From Pseudomonadota bacterium (GTDB taxonomy: Bacteria; Pseudomonadota; Gammaproteobacteria; Steroidobacterales; Steroidobacteraceae), in the NCBI GenBank assembly GCA_021808195.1, contig JAKBCE010000008.1:62001-126000 (forward strand): a DNA stretch of 64,000 nucleotides, in the 5' to 3' direction. The notes under the pieces are model-generated. The model saw only the letters and a list, made by a program, of their open reading frames with translations, ran no database searches and was not told the origin of the DNA. This document shows, piece by piece, positions 1 through 9,072 of the stretch. Every line of letters begins with the position of its first letter. Position 1 is the stretch's first letter. Made by a program: the position numbers and the translations under genes.

Positions 1-1005
1 GCGCAGCTTCGCGTAGTTGCCCGATCGCAGCGCCCCGAGCAGTCCGTGCTGCTCGGCCGGCAGATGCGCCAACGGATGTCCCTGCCTGCGGAACACGTAA
101 TGATCGAAATACGCCTGCCACGCTCGCCGTTCGGCTGCTGGACGCTCCGCGATGGTGATCAGCGCGAGCAGCAGTCCCGTATAGGGCGCATCCGGGCCGT
201 AGCTGAAGGCATCCCACCAGTAATTGATCATGGCATTCAGGTGCGCCGTCGCCTCGACCTGATGCCACCACAGCTTCGGCAGGTAAAGTGCATCGCCCGC
301 CTCAAGCTCGGCACTGTAGGCTTGCTCGCGAATCGCCTCGAAACGCGGAAAGCGCCCACGTTCCTGCGGCGGGGCCGACGCAGCCAGGCTCACCGTCGCA
401 CCCGACAGGGTGTGATCGATGGGTCCGGGATAGAGCCGATCGATCAGTTCGGGTGCGTACAGAGTGAAGCGGCGCCGTCCCGCGACCACGCAGGCGAGAT
501 TGTCGAAGGTGTCGTAATGGCTCGAAACGTCCGAAGCCGTCCCAACCCACAGACGCGGGCTCGCCGACGCATCGAGTAGCGGCATGGGATTCTCGGCGCT
601 GAAGCCCGGCAGGCACTGCGCCGCCGGCACAGAACCCAGATAGACCGACTTGCCGTCCGATTGCCCGAGTGCCGCCTCGATGGCGCCGAGCGCCTCCCGG
701 TAGGAGACGGTCCGGCGCTCGAAGTTAAAACCCTGCAAATCCGGTTGATAATAGTACTTGCCGCCGATCGCCGGCTCGCCGAAAAAAACCTCGACGCGCG
801 CGCCGCAATCGAATCGCCCCAGATAATCCGTCAGGCCGAGCGGCGCGGCGCACGCGGCATGCACGGCCGGCCAATCCGACACCAAATTACGGATCACAAC
901 CGGCCGGCAACCCTCGATCACCTCGCGACGGAACTGCTCGGCACTGCCGAGCGTGCGCCCTTCGATCTCTTGCACCCTATTCGCCATGCACGCCGGCTCG
1001 CCCAT
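1..1005 (-). CDS. Cupin-like/JmjC-type protein (C-terminus cut by window edge)
   Basis: The gene reads leftward off the window; 335 codons are visible and no stop is reached. The fold looks like the cupin_8/JmjC family of Fe(II)/2-oxoglutarate enzymes. An HxD iron motif lies at H163-x-D165 (SSHYDTFDN) and a distal histidine at about H248 (LPKLWWHQVEA) after a typical 'gDalylP' turn. The ATG at 1005 was chosen; a second ATG seven codons in (987) is also possible. It lies 18 bp after the SapC-like gene, so it is probably the last or near-last gene of the receptor-halogenase-SapC operon, an arrangement common in TonB-receptor loci. The substrate is unknown; protein hydroxylation or demethylation is only inferred from the fold. 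Confidence 0.8.
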   Translation of the reverse strand, partial: MGEPACMANRVQEIEGRTLGSAEQFRREVIEGCRPVVIRNLVSDWPAVHAACAAPLGLTDYLGRFDCGARVEVFFGEPAIGGKYYYQPDLQGFNFERRTVSYREALGAIEAALGQSDGKSVYLGSVPAAQCLPGFSAENPMPLLDASASPRLWVGTASDVSSHYDTFDNLACVVAGRRRFTLYAPELIDRLYPGPIDHTLSGATVSLAASAPPQERGRFPRFEAIREQAYSAELEAGDALYLPKLWWHQVEATAHLNAMINYWWDAFSYGPDAPYTGLLLALITIAERPAAERRAWQAYFDHYVFRRQGHPLAHLPAEQHGLLGALRSGNYAKLR

Positions 1006-1023
1006 AGCGGCCCCGACCGCCGC

Positions 1024-1758
1024 TCAATTCCGTCCGTTCGCCGGCACACCACCCAGCATTTCCGTACCGGCGCGCAACCGGCCATTTTTCCGCCGGGCGA
1101 GCACCGGCAACTGCTTCTGCGAGGCGATCATCAGATGAATCAGCGTGAGATAGCCGCGCCGAAACAGCTCGACCACGGTGGCATCGGGCAGCCGTGAGAG
1201 GACGTCCTGGTTGATGGTGTAAAGACCAACGCAGTTACGCAGGCTGCCGTCATCGAATTCCACTTCCACATCGACCGGCTCAATCAGATTGAGCTCGACC
1301 AGCCGTGCGATGAACACCTTGGTGATCTCAATGCCAGGCTTGAGGTCCTGGAACGCCCAGATGATGCTCTGCAGATAACGCGTCGGCTGACCGAACTCGT
1401 CGAACAGCGGCTTGCCGCCCTCGGCACCGACCCGCGGATCGTCCAGATCGATCGCGAGCTCATCGCCGTGGGTATAGAACGGCGCGCGTTGCAGACTGAG
1501 CGGACGGTAGAACTCACGATCGCGCCACTGCTCGAGAAACAGATTCTCATCCTCATCGAAGCCCAGCATCGCCCCGCAGTAAAACCGCCCGGTATTGGCA
1601 TCCTTCGCGAACAGGATCGGGTAGTGCACGAGCAAATGCGGGAACTCATTGACCACTACCTGTACGAACCGACGGCTGTCACCGTACGCTGCGGACGCTC
1701 GCCCATCGACCGTCAGAGAGCGGTGGGCGACCTTATTGAGCGGAACGATCTGCGTCAT
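1024..1758 (-). CDS. SapC-like protein
   Basis: This 244-residue protein resembles the SapC family, first named for a surface-array-related protein. The N-terminal IVPLNKVAH and the central FPHLLVHYPILFAKD and FYCGAMLGFDEDENLF blocks are characteristic. There is no signal peptide or membrane segment, so it should be cytoplasmic. The ATG at 1758 was chosen because it gives the usual family N-terminus; a TTG at 1779 would overlap the halogenase stop by a few bases. It sits between the halogenase and the cupin-like gene and is co-directional with both, so it is very likely co-transcribed. Genes of this family recur beside TonB receptors for plant sugars, but its biochemical role is not known. 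Confidence 0.8.
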   Translation of the reverse strand: MTQIVPLNKVAHRSLTVDGRASAAYGDSRRFVQVVVNEFPHLLVHYPILFAKDANTGRFYCGAMLGFDEDENLFLEQWRDREFYRPLSLQRAPFYTHGDELAIDLDDPRVGAEGGKPLFDEFGQPTRYLQSIIWAFQDLKPGIEITKVFIARLVELNLIEPVDVEVEFDDGSLRNCVGLYTINQDVLSRLPDATVVELFRRGYLTLIHLMIASQKQLPVLARRKNGRLRAGTEMLGGVPANGRN

Positions 1759-1775
1759 GTGATGCCGTTCGGTGT

Positions 1776-3323
1776 TCAAACTGGTTGCAGTCCGTAATGA
1801 TGGATTTTCTCGATCAGCTCGCGATTCTTCGGCAACTGCGACTGCAGGTGCAGCGCAATGCGCTCATTGTCACGCACTGCCCGGGCGGCGAGCGGCGCAC
1901 TCGTGACAGTATCCTCGGGAAGGACTTCCGTCTCAAATCCCATGCCATAGAGCACGTACTGATAGCTCGCCGCCGGAAACACCTCCTCGAGGCGATCAAA
2001 TTCGTCGAAGAACCACGGCGATTGATACTTCCACAACCTCAACAGCTCCTGCAGACGCTCCGGAACCGTAGCCGGATCGACATTGTCGCGCCAGAACGCG
2101 CTGTCGGTGCGCCGCGTGAGCACGTAGTGCAGCTTCAAAAAGTCGATGATACGACCCCACCGATAGTGCGTCACGTCATTGAAACGCTTGGCAATCAGAT
2201 CCATCACCTCGCGACACGCCGGCATCTGCTCGGCAATCAACTTCGCCGACAATTCCACCAGCACGATAGCGGAGGACTCCAGCGGCTCGAGGAACCCTCC
2301 GGCAAGTCCTACGGCCACACAGTTATGCTTCCAGAACGTCTCGCGGTGGCCCGAGCGGATCGGAATCCTGCGCACCGAAAGCTGCGCATCCCCGGCGCCG
2401 ATATAACGGCGCAGCGTCGCCTCGGCCTCATCTTCGCTGCTGTGGCGACTCGAATACGCATAGCCGACTCCGCGACGGGTCGGCAGGCAGATGTCCCAGA
2501 TCCAGCCTGCCGCCTGCGCGGTAGCGACCGTCTGCGATGCCAGGGGCGCATCGGGCCGCTCATACGGCACCTGTACCGCGAGTGCCGTATCGCAGAACAG
2601 CACATCGGCACAGGAGCGAAAGCCCACACCAAGCGCCTCGCCGATGAGTCGCGCCGAGAAACCGCTGCAGTCGACAAACAGATCACCGCGGATCTCGCCC
2701 GCCTGCCGGGTTAGCAGCGCCTCGATATCACCCGTCGGCCCGCGCTTCACCTCGTTCACATCGGCAAGGACGTGCTGCACGCCCAGTTTCTCGCGGCAAT
2801 GCCGGGCCATGAACGGCGCAAACTTGCCCGCATCGAGATGATAGGCGTAATTGGCGAAACCCTGGTATTCCCCACTGGTGATCGTCTTCGGCGCGAGACC
2901 TCCGTCGCACAACCGTCCCTGGGGACAGACGAAGTCACAGAAGCTCGCGCCACGGCCGTCCTGCAGCCAATGCGGCACCAGGTTCACCTCCGTGAACCCC
3001 TGTGGAACCATCAGCGGGTGGTAATAGGCATCATCGGCCGCTCCGCTCGTCCAACCGACGAACTTGCCCCCCTGCTTGAAGGCGGCATCGCATTGCCGGA
3101 ACAACTCCGTCTCCGACACGCCCATGCGCTGCAGCGAAGAGCGCATCGTCGGCCAAGTGCCCTCCCCGACACCAACCGTACGGATATCGGGTGACTCGAC
3201 CAGCGTCACCGAGAAGCCGCCCGCCTTCATCCGTGGTTGATGGCGGGCGGCGATGATCCCCGCGGCGAGCCATCCGGCGGTTCCTCCGCCAACGATGACC
3301 ACCGCTTTGACCGGTTGTACCAC
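1776..3323 (-). CDS. FAD-dependent tryptophan-halogenase-family protein
   Basis: This flavin-dependent halogenase-like protein has 515 residues from the GTG at 3323. It has the N-terminal FAD motif GGGTAGW (about 12-18). The catalytic-type lysine lies in AAFKQGGKFVGW at about K83, close to K79 of PrnA. The substrate-site signature appears as WIWDICLP at about 274-281, and the glutamate of FLEPLESSAI at about E349. All key residues of flavin halogenases are therefore present. The W-x-W-x-I-x-L form is that of the subfamily linked to TonB receptors, whose natural substrates are unsettled. A GTG at 3344 would add seven residues and overlap the receptor gene. It presumably needs a flavin reductase from elsewhere. 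Confidence 0.87.
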   Translation of the reverse strand: MVQPVKAVVIVGGGTAGWLAAGIIAARHQPRMKAGGFSVTLVESPDIRTVGVGEGTWPTMRSSLQRMGVSETELFRQCDAAFKQGGKFVGWTSGAADDAYYHPLMVPQGFTEVNLVPHWLQDGRGASFCDFVCPQGRLCDGGLAPKTITSGEYQGFANYAYHLDAGKFAPFMARHCREKLGVQHVLADVNEVKRGPTGDIEALLTRQAGEIRGDLFVDCSGFSARLIGEALGVGFRSCADVLFCDTALAVQVPYERPDAPLASQTVATAQAAGWIWDICLPTRRGVGYAYSSRHSSEDEAEATLRRYIGAGDAQLSVRRIPIRSGHRETFWKHNCVAVGLAGGFLEPLESSAIVLVELSAKLIAEQMPACREVMDLIAKRFNDVTHYRWGRIIDFLKLHYVLTRRTDSAFWRDNVDPATVPERLQELLRLWKYQSPWFFDEFDRLEEVFPAASYQYVLYGMGFETEVLPEDTVTSAPLAARAVRDNERIALHLQSQLPKNRELIEKIHHYGLQPV

Positions 3324-3324
3324 G

Positions 3325-6300
3325 CTAGAACTTGCCGCGCACACCCATGGTGAAAGTCCGTCCGTAGTCTATCACGTCCAGGATCTGGTTGGAGAAGCGG
3401 CCATGCGTCACGTACTGCGAGTCATTGAGATTGAGCGCCTCGAAAAACACGCTCACGTACTTGTTGATATTGTAGCTCGAGCTGAAGTCAATCTCGGTGG
3501 TCGCATTGAGGAAGGTCGGCTCCGTGCCGGTCGAGGAGTTGTTCTGCTGCTGCCCGAAAGCCAGGAACTGCGTGGCCTGCCAGTTGACTGCAACGCGCGC
3601 CTGGAATCCGTGCCGCTGATAGAAGCCGACGAAGTTCACTGAATCACCGACTCCGGGCAGCGCGAACTGATTGGTGTACTTGTACGGATCGAACGATTTG
3701 TTCGTATGGATGATATTGCCATTCACCATGTAGCCGAAGCCGAGTGGCAAGAGCTGCTGCCAGGTGAGCTCGACGCCATCGACGTTGGCGGAAGGTCCGT
3801 TGAGGTATGCCGTCTCGGTGAACAGCGCCGCCTGCCCGGTGCTCGGATCCGTTACGCCGTTGATCGTGCCGTGAGTCGTCTCGAGCTCCGGAAACTGACT
3901 GACGTGTTTGAAGTACCCGTCAATCGATGCGTAGCTGCCCCGCCCGTAATACCATTCAAGACCGAGATCGAAGTTGTTCGACAGGTAGGGCAGCAGACCG
4001 GCGTTGTTCACCTTGGCCGTGAGCGACTGCACCCGCGTACCGGTGATGGTGGTCGCCGGAGTGATGTAGGACAACGGCGGGCGCGTCAGGGTCCGTGAAG
4101 CATCGAAGCGGACCTTCACGTCGTGGGTTGCCATGAGGTTCAGATCGAGGCTCGGCAGGAAATAGCCGTACGAGTTACTCGCCGTCTGCAGCGAGGACGG
4201 CCCGTAATGCGCCACCTCGTTCGTGTGGTCACTGGCCGAGATGGTGAGACCGGTCAGCGGCGCGTACACGGCCGCAGTCGCTTCGTCAGTCTTCTCGTAA
4301 CGCAGCCCGAGGCGGGCATTGAGGCTCTTGCCGTAGACCCGGAAGGCATGACTGATGGCAAGGTACGGCGCGTACACTTTCTCCTGAATCGAGGCAATCG
4401 TAGCCGGGTCGAGTGCGAGCGGAATCGCACCACCGGTGTATGGCGCACCGGCGCTGATCGCTCCGGGATTCACCCCCGGGGTGTTCAGTGGCAGACTCAC
4501 CAGATAGTTGTACACCGCATAGGGGCTGTACTCGAGGATCCCTTGCGGCTGCAGCCCGTTGTTGCTCCAACCGGGAATGAAATTCGAGGTGTTTATGCCG
4601 CCGGCGAACAGCTGCTGCGGCAGCGAGACGCCGCCGGAGTTACCCGAGCGCGCGCCGTAGCCGGAGAATATCTGCCAGCCGTTGTTGTAGAAGTCATCGA
4701 AGGTCCAGCCATGGATGTGGTTGTCGATGAACTGCATGCCGAAGTGCAGCTTGGTGCTGCCGGCGTGCCAGATGGCGCCGAACTGGGCTTCGTTCACATA
4801 GTCGTCGTTGCGATTGATCTGAATGGGCAGCACGTGCGAGCCGAGGATGAACGGATTGAGGCCGAGCACGTTGCCTTTGTTGTTATTCGGACCCCAGGTG
4901 GCAAGATACGGCAGATTGTTTCCGCCTTGCACCACGACACCGGTGCCTGACCAGGCGTTCGGATAGCCGAACGCCGCAGCTGCGGTGCCCGAGGGCCCGT
5001 AACCGACATCCGCATCGATATTGCTCACCTGCCCGCCGGGATTCAGCCACGAGGCGGACTGGTCCGCATCGAACATCAACGACCATTGATTGTTCACTTT
5101 CCAGAGGACATTGGCGCCGAACTCGTTGTTCTTAATGTAACTGCCGTTGATGTCCGCATCGAAATCGGTCGGCTCGTCCAGATAGCTGAAGCTCGTGATC
5201 GTGCCGTTCGGATCGGTCTGTACATTGTAGAGCGATCCGGAGTTGAACCAGGTGCTGAATTCAGAGCGGTAGGATCGCAGCCTGTCGTCCGAGTAATTGT
5301 CATTCACCGTAACCATCACCGCGCTGGTCGGATGCCACTGCAGGACCGCCCGACCGGTCTTGCGGCGCTCGTCGGTACGGTCGTTGTACAGCGCGTAGTC
5401 CTGAATGAACCAGCTCGGCTTCGTGTTGACCGGCGTGGTGCTGGTGTTCAGCTCATTGGCCGTCTGCGCATAGTTGAGCGGCGCGCCGTTCGTACCGACG
5501 CAGGTGGGACCGCCGGCCATCTGGCACGAGTTCAGGTACGTTCCTTCCCAGCCCGCAATCGACAGATGGTGCTCGTCGGTGCGCTGATTGTCGTATTCGC
5601 CGTCCAGTAAGACACCGAATTTGTTGTCATCGAAGGTATCGCTGATCAATGCGCCGAACTCGGGCGTGAACTGGCCGTTGCCGGTCGAGTCCGTCTCCGA
5701 GAACAGACCGCGTACGTGCAGACCCGGATCATCGAAGGGGTCCGGCAGCTTGATGTTGACCGTACCGCCGATATCGCCGCCCGAGATCGCGAAGTCAGGG
5801 GTTTTGTGCACCACCACCTCGCCGATGAAATCCGCACCCATGGCCGCGTAGTCGAATTGTCGGCTGTTCACCGCCGCCGAGGCCTGCTCGCGCCCGTCGA
5901 CCAGGGTCTCGACGAAGTCGCCGCCGAATCCGCGGATGGTGATGCTCGAGGCGTTGCCCGTGGAGATCGGCGCGCCGCCGGTGCCCGAGACCGCCCCGCG
6001 GTTGACCGTGATGCCCGGGACGCGCTCGAGGGCCTGTCCAAGGCTCGCATCGGGGAAGTGGCCAATGCTCTCGGCCGAGATCGCATCGACCACGCCGATC
6101 GATTCCTTCTTGATCTGCAGCGAGCGCATGAAGGAGCCGCGAATGCCTTTGACGACGATTTCCTGCAGCGTAGTCGGCGCGCCGCCGGCGCTCGCCGCGG
6201 GGCCTGGCCCGGCATCGGCGAGCAGCCCGGCGCCCTGAGGCGGCAGCAAGCCGGTCGAAGCCATTTTTTGCGCGCGGTGTCCGCGCCGGCGCGCCGACGC

Positions 6301-6519
6301 GGTCCCGAGCGGCGCATTGGCCGAACCGGGGCTGGCACTTGCACCGACGCCTGCGGGCGCGTTTCCGGCATGCGCCAGAGCGCTCGAGGCGAGCGTCAGC
6401 GACCCCAAGGCCAATCCCGAGATACCCATTTTCGCGTAGGCCGTTCGGCCCCGCACATCGAAGCGCGCGCTCTTCTTGAACGCGTTCTTTGATGCGTTAC
6501 GCATTGTCTTCCGACTCAT
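3325..6519 (-). CDS. TonB-dependent receptor (carbohydrate-type)
   Basis: This large outer-membrane active transporter has 1064 residues. After a long basic N-region, a hydrophobic signal core ends near ALAHA (about residue 51). An Ala/Gly/Pro-rich linker follows, then a TonB-box-like LQEIVVKG (about 118-125) and a plug domain with the SITIRGFGGDF and GGDIGGTVNI signatures. A beta-barrel closes with the terminal phenylalanine (MGVRGKF) recognised by the BAM machinery. The length and plug style fit the TonB-Xanth-Caul group that imports oligosaccharides. The ATG at 6519 has a purine-rich ribosome site (GAGGGGG) about nine bases upstream; an upstream ATG at 6585 lacks this support. It is the first gene of the operon; the divergent xylA and the operators upstream suggest xylose-containing substrates. 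Confidence 0.92.
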   Translation of the reverse strand: MSRKTMRNASKNAFKKSARFDVRGRTAYAKMGISGLALGSLTLASSALAHAGNAPAGVGASASPGSANAPLGTASARRRGHRAQKMASTGLLPPQGAGLLADAGPGPAASAGGAPTTLQEIVVKGIRGSFMRSLQIKKESIGVVDAISAESIGHFPDASLGQALERVPGITVNRGAVSGTGGAPISTGNASSITIRGFGGDFVETLVDGREQASAAVNSRQFDYAAMGADFIGEVVVHKTPDFAISGGDIGGTVNIKLPDPFDDPGLHVRGLFSETDSTGNGQFTPEFGALISDTFDDNKFGVLLDGEYDNQRTDEHHLSIAGWEGTYLNSCQMAGGPTCVGTNGAPLNYAQTANELNTSTTPVNTKPSWFIQDYALYNDRTDERRKTGRAVLQWHPTSAVMVTVNDNYSDDRLRSYRSEFSTWFNSGSLYNVQTDPNGTITSFSYLDEPTDFDADINGSYIKNNEFGANVLWKVNNQWSLMFDADQSASWLNPGGQVSNIDADVGYGPSGTAAAAFGYPNAWSGTGVVVQGGNNLPYLATWGPNNNKGNVLGLNPFILGSHVLPIQINRNDDYVNEAQFGAIWHAGSTKLHFGMQFIDNHIHGWTFDDFYNNGWQIFSGYGARSGNSGGVSLPQQLFAGGINTSNFIPGWSNNGLQPQGILEYSPYAVYNYLVSLPLNTPGVNPGAISAGAPYTGGAIPLALDPATIASIQEKVYAPYLAISHAFRVYGKSLNARLGLRYEKTDEATAAVYAPLTGLTISASDHTNEVAHYGPSSLQTASNSYGYFLPSLDLNLMATHDVKVRFDASRTLTRPPLSYITPATTITGTRVQSLTAKVNNAGLLPYLSNNFDLGLEWYYGRGSYASIDGYFKHVSQFPELETTHGTINGVTDPSTGQAALFTETAYLNGPSANVDGVELTWQQLLPLGFGYMVNGNIIHTNKSFDPYKYTNQFALPGVGDSVNFVGFYQRHGFQARVAVNWQATQFLAFGQQQNNSSTGTEPTFLNATTEIDFSSSYNINKYVSVFFEALNLNDSQYVTHGRFSNQILDVIDYGRTFTMGVRGKF

Positions 6520-6648
6520 TGAAGAAGCCCCCTCTGTCGCAAACTTGATGTTGTGGACAAGCAACGTCGATGCAGACTCCCGCATCCCGACCGCCCGCGG
6601 CAGCCTGCCGAATTCCGCACGCCCTGTGGCGATTGCCCCCCTGCGATT

Positions 6649-6664
6649 ATGGTACCGCTATCTC
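6649..6664 (+). promoter_or_regulatory. LacI-type operator-like site A (xyl-box-like, degenerate)
   Basis: The site reads ATGGTACCGCTATCTC. It matches 12 of 16 positions of the site ahead of xylA (ATGGTAGCGGTATCAT, minus strand of 7561-7576). It lies just downstream of the predicted start of the TonB-receptor operon transcript, where a repressor would block elongation or clearance. Confidence 0.45.
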
Positions 6665-6675
6665 ACGACCGGCCG

Positions 6676-6705
6676 AGTATGTTCCCGGTATCATACCGGT
6701 GTCAA
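6676..6705 (-). promoter_or_regulatory. Predicted sigma-70 promoter of the TonB-receptor operon
   Basis: On the minus strand a perfect -35 TTGACA (6700-6705) is followed by an 18-bp spacer and a -10-like CATACT (6676-6681). Transcription would begin near 6669, about 150 nt before the receptor ATG. An operator-like sequence lies between and over these elements, which fits negative control. Confidence 0.5.
6679..6694 (+). promoter_or_regulatory. LacI-type operator-like site B inside the receptor promoter
   Basis: The sequence ATGTTCCCGGTATCAT shares 13 of 16 bases with the xylA-proximal site. It also overlaps a perfect 7-bp inverted repeat, CCGGTAT-C-ATACCGG (6685-6699). It covers the -10 element and the spacer of the receptor promoter, the usual place for a repressor. 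Confidence 0.5.
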
Positions 6706-7038
6706 CAGTAGCCGACACAACCGTAGCACTCAGCGTTCCACCACGGTTTTATAGCATTCCGCCACTGTCAACAACCTGTCAGGGCACGGCTGCCGTCAGC
6801 GGCGTAACCGTTCCAAACACGGGTCTGATCCGATTTCCTGGTTGCGCGACCATATCTGTTCACGCCCGGTCTCGGCTCAGGCTTGGAAACTGCCGTACGA
6901 CCGACACTTGCGTGCCGCGCACCGTTGGCCATCCACCACACCCGAGCCCTCCTGTGCTCGACCCCGCGCTGCCTCCTGGCGCCCGACCCTCAGGTCGGCG
7001 GCGCTCCAGCCGCCATCGGGGCGCATTATTACCGCAGA

Positions 7039-7054
7039 ATGACACCGCTGTCAT
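7039..7054 (+). promoter_or_regulatory. LacI-type palindrome C
   Basis: ATGACACCGCTGTCAT is an inverted repeat with perfect 6-bp arms (ATGACA/TGTCAT) and a central CpG, as in LacI-family operators. It differs from the xylA-proximal site at only three positions. It also resembles operators described for amino-sugar repressors such as NagR, so it may answer to a different regulator. It lies mid-way between the two divergent operons. Confidence 0.45.
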
Positions 7055-7546
7055 CCCTTATTTTAAAGCGTTGCCGGTTCGCAACGTAAAATCCGGTGCC
7101 GGCGCTTGCCGTCCAGCCGGTGGTCGCCTCGCGCCGCCGGGCCAGATTCCGCTGGCCGCGCGAACCACGAGAGGGCGTGACCGCCGCGTCGGGAAAAGGC
7201 GCCGGGAGCGTGCCCGGCGTCCCCACCCCGGGGTGCCCGACCCAGCAGGCGCGCGCATCAATTCAACTCCCACCGACCGCGCGACCTCAGTGTCAGTACC
7301 GAATGAATAGCACCGGGCAGAGGCAGCGGGCATCCTGTCTGCGGCCGGCAACCCGAGTTTTTGATCGCTCGAAATGCTCGTGCCGCCGTTGGTGCGCAGT
7401 CGATCGGTGTGCCGCCGACCCTATGCCGCCAGCCATGACCCTGTTGTCACCCGCTGTTGATACCAATGCCCCAGAGATGGCCGGGACGTGCGCCGCCCGT
7501 GGCCGGCGCGAGCGGCGCGAGCCCGTCCGAGGCAAGGGAATCGGCA

Positions 7547-7576
7547 TTGACGTCGATACCATGATACCGCTACCAT
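7547..7576 (+). promoter_or_regulatory. xylA promoter candidate with xyl-box-like operator D (7561-7576)
   Basis: A -35-like TTGACG (7547-7552) and a -10-like TACCAT (7571-7576) are separated by 18 bp. The operator ATGATACCGCTACCAT (7561-7576) fills the spacer and the -10. Read on the minus strand, its core TGGTAGCGGTATCA agrees at 12 of 14 positions with the XylR xyl-box TGGTAGCGCTAACA, as I recall it from Xanthomonas and Caulobacter. This would give xylA an untranslated leader of about 155 nt. The -10 is weak, so the operator is better supported than the promoter. Confidence 0.55.
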
Positions 7577-7739
7577 CCGCACCGAGATCAATGTGCCATG
7601 CATGATCATGTGAGTTCAGGGGTCGGCATCGCAGTGGGGTCACCTGCTGGCTACGCCTGCGAATCGTCCTTCACCCGGCCGGTGCCACGCCCGTAGGTGG
7701 CAGCACCGGCTCATTGCGCAAGTTTGCACGGAGTTTCCG

Positions 7740-9056
7740 ATGAGCCTGTTTGCTGACATCGCCCCGGTCCGCTTCGAGGGACCCGACACTGCGAACGAAT
7801 ACGCGTTCCGCGTTTACGATAAAGACCGCCTGGTGCTTGGCAAGCGTATGGCGGACTGGCTGCGCTGCGCGGTGTGTTACTGGCACTCGTTCAATTGGCC
7901 GGGGCAGGACATTTTCGGCGCCGGCACGCTGCCGCGCCCGTGGCTAGGACCGAGCATCACCCAGGCAATGGCCGAGGAGAAACTCGAGGCCGCCTTCGAG
8001 TTCCTCAGTCGGCTCGGCATGCCCTACTTTACGTTCCATGACGTCGATGCGATGGCCAGCGCTGCAACGCTGAAGGAGCACACACGGAACCTGAAGATCA
8101 TCGAGGCGCGCATGCAGGAGAAGATGACCGCCACAGGTGTGAAACTGCTGTGGGGCACGGCCAATCTGTTCAGCCATCCGCGCTACGCCGGCGGCGCAGC
8201 CACGAGCGCCGACCCCGAGGTCTACAGCTGGGCTGTCGCGCAGGTGCGTGCCTGCCTCGAGCTCACGCATCGATTGGGCGGCGAGAACTACGTCCTGTGG
8301 GGCGGGCGTGAAGGCTATGACTCGATCCTCAACACGGATCTGAAGCGCGAACTCGATCACTACGGCCGCTTCCTGTCCATGGTCGTCGAGCACAAGCACC
8401 GCATCGGCTTCAAAGGCAGCATCCTGATCGAGCCGAAGCCCTTCGAGCCGACCAAACACCAGTATGACCGCGACGTCGCGGCCGTGTACGCGTTCCTGCA
8501 GCGCTACGGACTCGCCAAAGAGGTCAAGGTCAACATCGAGGTCAATCACGCCACGCTGGCGGGCCTGGATTTCGAGCATGAGGTCACCGCCGCACTGGCT
8601 TACGGCATCTTCGGCTCGATCGACATCAACCGCGGCGACCCACGCAATGGCTGGGACACCGATCAATTCCCGAACAACGCCCAGGAGCTCGTGCCGGCGT
8701 TTGTCGCCCTCATCGAGGCTGGCGGATTCAGCACAGGCGGATTTAACTTCGACGCCAAGCTGCGCCGTCAGTCGGTCGATCCGGCCGACCTGTACCTGGC
8801 CCATATCGGCGGCATCGACACCCTGGCACGCGCACTGCTCGCCGCCGCGGACGTCGTTGCCGAGCGCAAACTCGCCGAGCTGAAGAAGGCCCGCTACCGC
8901 GGCTGGGACGGTGAACTCGGTCAGCGCATCGAAAGCGGCTCACTGAACCTCGCCACGCTCGCGGATCTGGCCACCGCGGAGGACTTCCAGCCCAGTCCGC
9001 ACTCCGGCCATCAGGAGCTTGCCGAGAGCCTGATCGCTCGGCACTGCAAGTATTGA
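7740..9056 (+). CDS. xylA: Xylose isomerase
   Basis: The enzyme interconverts D-xylose and D-xylulose in the cytoplasm, the first step of the isomerase route. Its 438 residues match the group II enzymes (about 440). Visible signatures are FTFHDVD with the catalytic histidine, the metal ligands in IDINRGDPRNGWDTDQFP, and GGFSTGGFNFDAKLRR near the end. The ATG at 7740 is preceded by GGAG (CACGGAGTTTCCG). There is no xylB beside it: the next genes are convergent arginine-catabolic genes, so xylulokinase must lie elsewhere. The LacI-type operator about 165 bp upstream suggests xylose induction through an XylR repressor outside this window. Confidence 0.96.
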   Translation: MSLFADIAPVRFEGPDTANEYAFRVYDKDRLVLGKRMADWLRCAVCYWHSFNWPGQDIFGAGTLPRPWLGPSITQAMAEEKLEAAFEFLSRLGMPYFTFHDVDAMASAATLKEHTRNLKIIEARMQEKMTATGVKLLWGTANLFSHPRYAGGAATSADPEVYSWAVAQVRACLELTHRLGGENYVLWGGREGYDSILNTDLKRELDHYGRFLSMVVEHKHRIGFKGSILIEPKPFEPTKHQYDRDVAAVYAFLQRYGLAKEVKVNIEVNHATLAGLDFEHEVTAALAYGIFGSIDINRGDPRNGWDTDQFPNNAQELVPAFVALIEAGGFSTGGFNFDAKLRRQSVDPADLYLAHIGGIDTLARALLAAADVVAERKLAELKKARYRGWDGELGQRIESGSLNLATLADLATAEDFQPSPHSGHQELAESLIARHCKY

Positions 9057-9072
9057 GTCGGCCCGCCGCGCC

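Larger units (their letters stand above)
6520..7739. other. Gene-free divergent regulatory region between the TonB-receptor operon and xylA
   Basis: No convincing coding sequence lies in these 1.2 kb. Open frames on both strands are Arg/Pro/Ser-rich with no domain or ribosome site. The region is richer in A+T around 6640-6800 and 7020-7090. It holds four LacI-type operator-like palindromes and two promoter candidates, described separately. Leaders of about 150 nt are predicted for both divergent operons. The rest (about 6800-7020 and 7100-7540) shows nothing I can name. Confidence 0.6.

Noticed and set aside
6570..7310. Open frame of about 246 codons in the gene-free region upstream of xylA
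   Set aside because: It is Pro/Arg/Thr-rich, has no ribosome site or domain, and runs through the predicted operators and promoter of the receptor operon.
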